From assembly GCA_003138365.1 (NCBI GenBank), contig PLFY01000037.1:2193-34494 (forward strand): 32,302 bases of DNA. Direction: 5' to 3'. The DNA comes from Acidobacteriaceae bacterium (GTDB lineage Bacteria > Acidobacteriota > Terriglobia > Terriglobales > Acidobacteriaceae). Both the position numbers and the translations under genes were made by a program. The notes beneath the pieces were generated by a model, which saw nothing but the letters and a program-made list of their open reading frames with translations, was not told the DNA's origin and ran no database searches. Every line of letters begins with the position of its first letter. Within the stretch, counting starts at the first letter, position 1. Below are positions 26,116 to 32,302 of the stretch, piece by piece.

Positions 26116-28059
26116 ATGAACAAGCTGCTCCCCCTTCCGGCCGCCTTTCTAGCTTTCCTCTCGCTTGGCTGCGCCCTGGCCCCCGCGCTTGCGCAGAAGA
26201 CCCCGATCCAGATTACGGCCGACTTGTCCGACGCGCCGCGCAAGCTCTATCACGCGGATATCGATCTGCCCGTCGCCGCCGGGCCGCTCAACCTCACCAC
26301 GCCCCAGTGGATTCCCGGCCACCACCGGCCTATCGGTCCGGTGGACGAGATCACCGGCGTGGTCTTTACCGCCAATGGCCAGACTATTCCGTGGCGGCGC
26401 GACGACGTGGACCTCTACCAATTCCACCTGGTGGTTCCCCATGGCGTAACCACCATCCATGCCCATCTCGACTGCATCGTGACGGCGCGCGTGAGCCAGA
26501 AGCTGGCCGTCCTTGAATGGGAAAAACTGCTGCTCTACCCCGCCAACACGCCGGTCCGCGACATCGCCATCCAGCCGTCGCTGATCGTTCCCGCCGGCTG
26601 GGGTATCGGCACCGCGCTCACGCCCATCGGCTCCGGTGCTTATCCGGTCCCGGCCGCCGGCGCCACCACCCACTATGCCGCTACCAACGTCGAACAGCTC
26701 CAGGACTCGCCAGTCATCACCGGCCAGTACTTCCACGAGTTTCCCCTGGCGCCGGAGATCGCACCCAAGCATTTCATCGATGTGGTCTCGGACTACCCCG
26801 AGGACTCGAATCTGCGCCCGGCTGTGCTGGCCGCACTCAACAACCTGGTGCGCGAGGCCGATGCCCTTTACGGTTCACATCACTACAATGTCTACCATTT
26901 CCTGCTCACGCTCTCTGACGTGGCCGGTGGAGAGGGCCTCGAACACGGCCAGTCTTCAGACAACGGCGTGCGCGAGAAGGGATACGCGGACGACGCCCAC
27001 CAACTTTTCGAAGCCGAACTGATGCCCCATGAATTCAGCCATTCCTGGAACGGCAAATACCGCCGGCCGGCGGGCCTGTATCAGCCTGACTTTGCCACCG
27101 CGCAGCAAGGCGCTCTGTTGTGGGTTTACGAGGGAATGACCGAGTATCTGGGCGACGTGCTGGCCGCGCGCTCCGGCCTGGAGACACAGGCGCAGTATCG
27201 TGACCTCCTGGCCATCTCCGCCGCCGATCTCGACTACCGCCCCGGCCGCGATTGGCGCTCCACCAGCGACACAGCCGTTGCCGCCAGCATCCTGCGCGAC
27301 GGCAGCCCCGCATGGTCCAACCGGAAACGCGGCCAGGACTACTACCAGGAAGGCGAATTGCTCTGGCTCGATGCCGATACCCTCATCCGCAAACTCACCC
27401 AGAACAAGAAATCGCTCGACGACTTCCAGAAGATTTTCCTGGGCAAGGGAGGGAATACCGGGCCGCTCATCGTCCCCTATAACTTCGATGAGTTGGTTCA
27501 GGATCTCAACGCGGTTGTCCCCTATGACTGGGCCACGTTCCTCCATGAACGCGTGGACAAGATCAACCCGCGCGCCGATCTGGCCGGAATCGAGCAGGGT
27601 GGCTACAAGCTGGTTTTCAAAGACAAGCCCAACGCCTCTGAGCGCACCATCGCTGCCGCGAGCGGAATGGGCGGTCCGCGAGGCAGAGGACTGGACTGCT
27701 GGTTCTCCATCGGCCTGCGCATTGGGGCCGACGGCAGCATTGCCGACGTGCGCTGGAACGGCCCAGCCGACAAGGCTCGCCTCGCCCCCGGCGAAAGAAT
27801 CATCGCCCTGAACGGACAAATATTCTCCAGCGATGCACTGCGGTCGGCCATCCGCTCGGCAAAAGGCAATACCGAACCAATTCATCTCATTGTGCAAGCC
27901 GATTCCTTTGTCTCCACGGTCGAGCTCGACTACCACGATGGCGAGCGCTACCCGGCCCTCGAACGCGTGGATGCCACGCCGGCCTACCTCGACGACATCA
28001 CCAAGCCGCTGACAGTGCTGGAGAAGCCGCCAGCAGAGCCGAAAAAGGATGACGAATAA
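26116..28059 (+). CDS. Exported M61 (glycyl aminopeptidase-like) family metallopeptidase with C-terminal PDZ region
   Basis: Signal peptide MNKLLPLPAAFLAFLSLGCALAPALAQ; zinc motif LMPHEFSHSWNGKYRRPAGL; YEGMTEYLGDVLAARSG; PDZ-like C-terminus (GADGSIADVRWNGPADKARLAPGERIIALNGQ). Confidence 0.9.
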   Translation: MNKLLPLPAAFLAFLSLGCALAPALAQKTPIQITADLSDAPRKLYHADIDLPVAAGPLNLTTPQWIPGHHRPIGPVDEITGVVFTANGQTIPWRRDDVDLYQFHLVVPHGVTTIHAHLDCIVTARVSQKLAVLEWEKLLLYPANTPVRDIAIQPSLIVPAGWGIGTALTPIGSGAYPVPAAGATTHYAATNVEQLQDSPVITGQYFHEFPLAPEIAPKHFIDVVSDYPEDSNLRPAVLAALNNLVREADALYGSHHYNVYHFLLTLSDVAGGEGLEHGQSSDNGVREKGYADDAHQLFEAELMPHEFSHSWNGKYRRPAGLYQPDFATAQQGALLWVYEGMTEYLGDVLAARSGLETQAQYRDLLAISAADLDYRPGRDWRSTSDTAVAASILRDGSPAWSNRKRGQDYYQEGELLWLDADTLIRKLTQNKKSLDDFQKIFLGKGGNTGPLIVPYNFDELVQDLNAVVPYDWATFLHERVDKINPRADLAGIEQGGYKLVFKDKPNASERTIAAASGMGGPRGRGLDCWFSIGLRIGADGSIADVRWNGPADKARLAPGERIIALNGQIFSSDALRSAIRSAKGNTEPIHLIVQADSFVSTVELDYHDGERYPALERVDATPAYLDDITKPLTVLEKPPAEPKKDDE

Positions 28060-28176
28060 CGCTGCTCTGAATGGAAACGCGTCGGCTTTCATGGGTAATG
28101 TCCTCGCCAGGGATTGTCCGCCGGCCGCTGACTGCCGACCGCGAATCTGCGGTACACTGGGTCAAACGGGGGCACC

Positions 28177-28434
28177 ATGAGCGTCATCGAAGATACCCGC
28201 AAGCTGATCCAGGATTTCCTCGCCCCGGAACTGCGCTCGATTGCTGTAAGGCTGGACGCCCTGGAAGCGCGAATGGACGAGCGCTTCAAGACGCAGGACT
28301 GGCGCATGAGTTCCGCCGAGCAGGTGGCTTCCGACCGCCATGCCCAGTTGATGCAGGCAATCGCGCGCCTGGCCGATGTCTATGAGTTGAAAGAGCGGGT
28401 GGCCCGCATCGAAGGTCGGGAAAGAGCCGGCTAG
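28177..28434 (+). CDS. Small coiled-coil protein, unknown function (85 aa)
   Basis: MSVIEDTRKLIQDFLAPELRSIAVRLDALEARMDERFKTQDWRMSSAEQVASDRHAQLMQAIARLADVYELKERVARIEGRERAG: heptad-like pattern, in-frame between two genes on the same strand. Confidence 0.65.
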   Translation: MSVIEDTRKLIQDFLAPELRSIAVRLDALEARMDERFKTQDWRMSSAEQVASDRHAQLMQAIARLADVYELKERVARIEGRERAG

Positions 28435-28471
28435 GCCGATGTTGGCCGTATTGCCAAAACGGATCGGTTGT

Positions 28472-28485
28472 TCCCTGCTCCCTGC
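28472..28485 (+). repeat. Heptanucleotide repeat, 2 units
   Basis: tccctgc tccctgc just upstream of the CocE/NonD hydrolase gene; same orientation as the other arrays. Confidence 0.5.
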
Positions 28486-28503
28486 CTCACAGGAGTAATC
28501 TGG

Positions 28504-30453
28504 ATGCTCAGGAGACTCTCGCCCACGATGCAAAAACCGCGCCTCTTTGTCTTCGCCCTTCTGGCCTTACTTGCTCTTCCATTCAGCGCCGCCCAAGCCC
28601 AGCAGCCAACTGGCCTTGCGCCTGCCGAGGATTACGTCCGCGCCCACTACACCAAGTACGAGTTCCGCATTCCCATGCGCGACGGCAAGCACTTGTTCAC
28701 CGCGGTCTATGTGCCCAAGGATGCCAGAGGCGGTCCGTACCCGTTCCTGATGGACCGGACCCCCTATAGCGTCGCCCCGTACGGCGAGGATCAGTATCCA
28801 AAGCACCTTGGCCCCTCGGATGAGTTTGAAAAAGGCGGCTACATCTTTGTCTACCAGGACGTGCGTGGCCGCTGGATGAGCGAGGGCGATTTTGTCGAGA
28901 TGCGCCCCCACATCGACGACAAGAAATCCCCCCAGGACGTCGACGACGCATCCGACACCTACGACACCATCGAGTTCCTGCTCAAGCACGTCGCCAACAA
29001 CAACGACAAGGTGGGCATATGGGGCATCTCCTACCCAGGCTTCTATACGTCGGCCTCCATCATCGACTCCCATCCCGCGCTGGCTGCCGCCAGCCCCCAG
29101 GCGCCCATGACCGACCTTTTCCTGGGCGACGACAGCTATCATGGCGGAGCCTTCATGCTCTCCGCCGGTTTCGGCTTCTACGCCCCGTTCTTCCATCCCC
29201 AGACCAATCCGCAGGCTCCCGGACCCACAACTCCCTTCAACTTCGGCACTCCGGATAGTTACAAGTTCTATCTCCAGGCCGGTAACATCGCCAACCTCGA
29301 CAAGCTCTACCTGAAAGGCTCCAACTGGCTGTTCAACGACCAGTTCAAGCACGACACGTATGACGACTACTGGCAGTCCCGCGATCTCTCGCGCCACATG
29401 AAGAACGTGCACTGCGCGGTGCTGGTGGTGGGCGGCTGGTATGACGCTGAGGACCTTTCCGGACCCTACCGCACCTTTTATGCCATCGATAAGTTCAACC
29501 CCGTAACTCCCACTACGCTGGTCGAAGGACCCTGGGTTCACGGCGGCTGGGCGCGTGGCGACGGCAGCCATCTGGGCGATGTGCAATTCAACGCCAAAAC
29601 CAGCGATTATTTCCGCACCAACATCCAGTTCCCTTTCTTCGAGCATTACCTCAAGGGCAAGGGCGCGGCGCAGCCCAAGGCCGTGGTCTTTGAGACCGGA
29701 ACCGACGTCTGGCGCAACTTCGATACATGGCCGCCCAAAGCGGCCGCACCCAAAACACTCTACTTCCACTCTGGCGGCAAGCTCAGCTTCGACCCGCCTG
29801 GCGAAGCCAAGGGGGTGGACGAATACGTGAGCGATCCCAACCATCCGGTGCCCTTTGTCGGCTACACCACTGACACTGTGCCCCAGCGTTACATGGTGGA
29901 CGACCAGCGCTTCGCCACTTACCGGCCCGATGTGCTGGCCTACCAGACCGACCCGCTCGAAGAGGACCTGACCATCGCCGGCCCCATCTCGCCCAAACTG
30001 AAGATCGCCAGTTCCGGCGCCGATTCCGATTTCGTCGTGAAGCTCATCGACGTCTATCCGGAGAACTTCCCTGGCCCGGATGATTCATTGACCGGCAGCA
30101 AACGCATCCTCGATGCGCCGCCGCTGCTGATGGGCGGCTACCAGGAGTTGCTGCGCGGTGAACCTTTTCGGGCCAAGTTCCGTAACAGTTGGGAGAAACC
30201 TGAGCCACTCACGCCCGGCAAGCAGGCCGACATCGACTTCACGATGCCAGACCTCTTCCACACATTCCGCCGCGGACATCGCATCATGATCCAGGTTCAG
30301 AGTTCCTGGTTCCCGCTCGTTGACCGCAATCCACAAACATTCACTGACATTCCCTACGCCAAACCGGAGGATTTTCAAAAAGCAACGGAACAAATCTTCC
30401 GCCAGAAAGACGCAGCCTCCGGCGTGGAAGTGCTGGTGCTGCCCAAACCGTAA
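28504..30453 (+). CDS. Exported CocE/NonD family hydrolase (X-Pro dipeptidyl-peptidase-like alpha/beta hydrolase)
   Basis: Signal peptide RLFVFALLALLALPFSAAQAQ; RIPMRDGKHLFTAVYVPKDARGGPYPFLMDRTPYS; YQDVRGRWMSEGDF; nucleophile motif VGIWGISYPGFYTSAS. Start at ATG 28504 or 28528, not the TTG at 28468. Confidence 0.9.
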   Translation: MLRRLSPTMQKPRLFVFALLALLALPFSAAQAQQPTGLAPAEDYVRAHYTKYEFRIPMRDGKHLFTAVYVPKDARGGPYPFLMDRTPYSVAPYGEDQYPKHLGPSDEFEKGGYIFVYQDVRGRWMSEGDFVEMRPHIDDKKSPQDVDDASDTYDTIEFLLKHVANNNDKVGIWGISYPGFYTSASIIDSHPALAAASPQAPMTDLFLGDDSYHGGAFMLSAGFGFYAPFFHPQTNPQAPGPTTPFNFGTPDSYKFYLQAGNIANLDKLYLKGSNWLFNDQFKHDTYDDYWQSRDLSRHMKNVHCAVLVVGGWYDAEDLSGPYRTFYAIDKFNPVTPTTLVEGPWVHGGWARGDGSHLGDVQFNAKTSDYFRTNIQFPFFEHYLKGKGAAQPKAVVFETGTDVWRNFDTWPPKAAAPKTLYFHSGGKLSFDPPGEAKGVDEYVSDPNHPVPFVGYTTDTVPQRYMVDDQRFATYRPDVLAYQTDPLEEDLTIAGPISPKLKIASSGADSDFVVKLIDVYPENFPGPDDSLTGSKRILDAPPLLMGGYQELLRGEPFRAKFRNSWEKPEPLTPGKQADIDFTMPDLFHTFRRGHRIMIQVQSSWFPLVDRNPQTFTDIPYAKPEDFQKATEQIFRQKDAASGVEVLVLPKP

Positions 30454-30457
30454 ACCG

Positions 30458-30508
30458 AGCGGAGCTGGTGGAGTTAGCGTGGTTAACACCGCTAGCTCCG
30501 CTAACTCG
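30458..30508. repeat. Nested inverted repeat built from ~9-mer units
   Basis: AGCGGAGCT (30458-30466) / AGCTCCGCT (30494-30502) and GAGTTAGCG (30471-30479) / CGCTAACTC (30499-30507), all perfect arms, in the intergenic gap. Confidence 0.7.
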
Positions 30509-30527
30509 CCAACCCATGAGGACCCCA

Positions 30528-32302
30528 ATGTCGATTCGCAGTTTTCGCTCCGCCGTTCTGCTGCCGGCCGCGCTTTTGTTGGCGGCGGCGCCTATCGTTC
30601 ACGCCGAAGAAGGTATGTGGACCTTTGACAATCCACCTCTGAAGTTGCTCAAGGCCAAGTACGGATTCACACCCACTCAGGCCTGGCTCGACCATCTCCG
30701 GCTCTCCAGCGTCCGGCTCAACGACGGCGGATCGGGCTCCTTTGTCAGCCCCGACGGGTTGCTGCTGACCAATCATCACGTGGCGCGCGGCCAGTTGCAG
30801 AAAAACTCGACAGCCGACCACGACTACCTGCGCGACGGCTTCTATGCCACCACTCCGGAGCAGGAGATGAAGTCTCCCGATCTCGAGATCAACGTGCTCG
30901 TCGGCATGCAAGACGTGACCGCGCGCGTGCAGGGAGCGGCCAAGGGCATTGCTGACGACGCCAAGGCACTCAAGGCCCGCGACGCCGAGATCGCCCTCAT
31001 CGAAAAGGAAAGCAAAGACAAGACCGGCTTCCGCTCCGACCTCGTCTCTTTCTACCAGGGCGGCGAATACTGGCTCTACCAATACAAGGTCTACACGGAC
31101 GTGCGCCTGGTCTTTGCGCCGGAGCAGCAAGCCGCCTTCTTCGGCGGCGACCCGGATAACTTCACCTATCCGCGCTACGACCTCGATATGGCTCTCTTCC
31201 GCGTCTACGAGAACGGCAAGCCGCTGCACACGGATAACTTCCTCAAGTGGAGCGCAAAGGGGGCGGCGCCGGGCGAGTTGATCTTCATCTCCGGCCATCC
31301 CGGCTCCACCAGCCGCGATGACACAATGGCCCAGCTACAGGTCGAGCGCGACGTCATCGAGCCGGCCGTAACCGAGTACCTGCAACGTCGCATCGCGACC
31401 GCTCAGGCCTTCGCCGAGCTGGGGCCAGAGCAGGCTCGGCTGGTCGGCAGCCTTATCTTCGGTCTGCAAAACAGCCTCAAGGTCTACCTGGGCCGCGCCG
31501 ATGCGCTGGCCGACAAGGCCATCCTCGTCAAGAAGCAAGCCGAGGAAACTGACTTCCGCCAGAAAGTGGCCGCCAATCCCCAGTGGCAAAAGCAATACGG
31601 CGACGCCTGGGACCTCATCGCCGGCGCGGAAGAGCAGCTCAAGCCTGAAATCAAAGTCCAGTTCTTCCGCCGCACTGACAGCCGGCTCTTCACTCTCGCG
31701 CTTTCCATCGTGCAATACGTCGCCGAGATCAAGAAGCCCGACGGTGAGCGGCTCCCCCAGTTTCACGATGCCGGCCTCGAGTCGCTCAAGTTTCAGTTGT
31801 TGTCCCCAGCCCCGATTCCCGTCGCCACGGAGAAACTTTACATGGCGGCAGCACTCAAATTGGGCCAGGAGAAGCTGGGCAAAGACGACGCATTTGTGCA
31901 GGCCATCCTGCAGGGAGGCGAGGTTGACCCTACCGTCAATTCCCTCATCGATGGAACCAAGCTCGCCGACCCAGCCCTTCGCAAATCGCTGATCGATGGC
32001 GGCGAAGCCGCCGTTGCAGCCTCCACCGATCCCATGATCGTGGCGGCGCGCCGCGTCGACCCCATCGTGCGCGCCACCAACCGGCGCCTCCGTGACACCA
32101 TCTCAAGCGTCCTTACCCCCGCTGGCGAAAAGATCGGCAAAGCCCGCTTCCTGGTCTACGGAAAGGACGCCTATCCCGACGCCACCTTTACCCTGCGCCT
32201 CAGCTATGGCTCTGTGAAGGGATACCCCTACAACGGCACCATCGCTCCGCCCTTCACCACCTTCTATGGGCTCTACGACCGCGCGGCCAGCTTCAGCAAC
32301 AA
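30528..32302 (+). CDS. S46 family peptidase (dipeptidyl-peptidase 7/11-like), 3' truncated by window edge
   Basis: Signal peptide MSIRSFRSAVLLPAALLLAAAPIVHA; EGMWTFDNPPLKLLKAKYGF; GSGSFVSPDGLLLTNHHVARGQLQ; FFGGDPDNFTYPRYDLDMALFRVYENGKPL. Not in the supplied ORF track because it has no stop in the window. Confidence 0.93.
   Translation, partial: MSIRSFRSAVLLPAALLLAAAPIVHAEEGMWTFDNPPLKLLKAKYGFTPTQAWLDHLRLSSVRLNDGGSGSFVSPDGLLLTNHHVARGQLQKNSTADHDYLRDGFYATTPEQEMKSPDLEINVLVGMQDVTARVQGAAKGIADDAKALKARDAEIALIEKESKDKTGFRSDLVSFYQGGEYWLYQYKVYTDVRLVFAPEQQAAFFGGDPDNFTYPRYDLDMALFRVYENGKPLHTDNFLKWSAKGAAPGELIFISGHPGSTSRDDTMAQLQVERDVIEPAVTEYLQRRIATAQAFAELGPEQARLVGSLIFGLQNSLKVYLGRADALADKAILVKKQAEETDFRQKVAANPQWQKQYGDAWDLIAGAEEQLKPEIKVQFFRRTDSRLFTLALSIVQYVAEIKKPDGERLPQFHDAGLESLKFQLLSPAPIPVATEKLYMAAALKLGQEKLGKDDAFVQAILQGGEVDPTVNSLIDGTKLADPALRKSLIDGGEAAVAASTDPMIVAARRVDPIVRATNRRLRDTISSVLTPAGEKIGKARFLVYGKDAYPDATFTLRLSYGSVKGYPYNGTIAPPFTTFYGLYDRAASFSN

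Noticed and set aside
26956-28092. 378-aa minus-strand ORF opposite the M61 peptidase
   Set aside because: Same antisense artefact; the + strand frame has a signal peptide and zinc motif.
28567-29844. 425-aa minus-strand ORF opposite the CocE/NonD hydrolase
   Set aside because: Antisense shadow of a well-supported gene; no recognisable motifs, Val/Gly/Glu-rich composition typical of antisense frames in high-GC DNA.
1-32302. Search for CRISPR arrays, tRNA/rRNA genes, integrases and transposases
   Set aside because: No spacer-regular repeats, no tRNA- or rRNA-like sequence and no recognisable recombinase or transposase motif were seen. The heptamer arrays have no unique spacers and are not CRISPR.

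Overview
The window looks like a chromosomal segment of a high-GC Acidobacteriota-type genome; the taxonomic hint is the ADOP-type orphan permease plus general gene content. Left to right it holds: the 3' end of pyruvate phosphate dikinase; an exported TPR/CHAT-domain protein; a Tat-exported aldo/keto reductase; a PanE-like reductase; an L-glutamate-gamma-semialdehyde dehydrogenase; a DUF1778 (RHH)/GNAT toxin-antitoxin pair with a palindromic operator; a LuxR/NarL-type regulator with a degenerate receiver; a receiver-(Grx-like)-thioredoxin-reductase-like fusion with no CxxC, followed by a cNMP-binding histidine kinase; an ADOP-type MacB/FtsX permease; a PAS-GGDEF/motA/motB operon behind a near-consensus sigma-28 promoter; an AraB-like kinase; a three-gene ATP-grasp/alpha-E/transglutaminase operon; a DUF433/DUF5615 TA pair; a glutamine synthetase family protein; and a run of exported M61, CocE/NonD and S46 hydrolases. 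The most unusual non-coding signal is a family of heptanucleotide arrays (TCCCTRW-like units) at several gene boundaries, all in the same orientation, some reaching into gene 3' ends. There are also stem-loop and 9-mer inverted intergenic repeats. All product names come from motif reading by eye. No database search was run.
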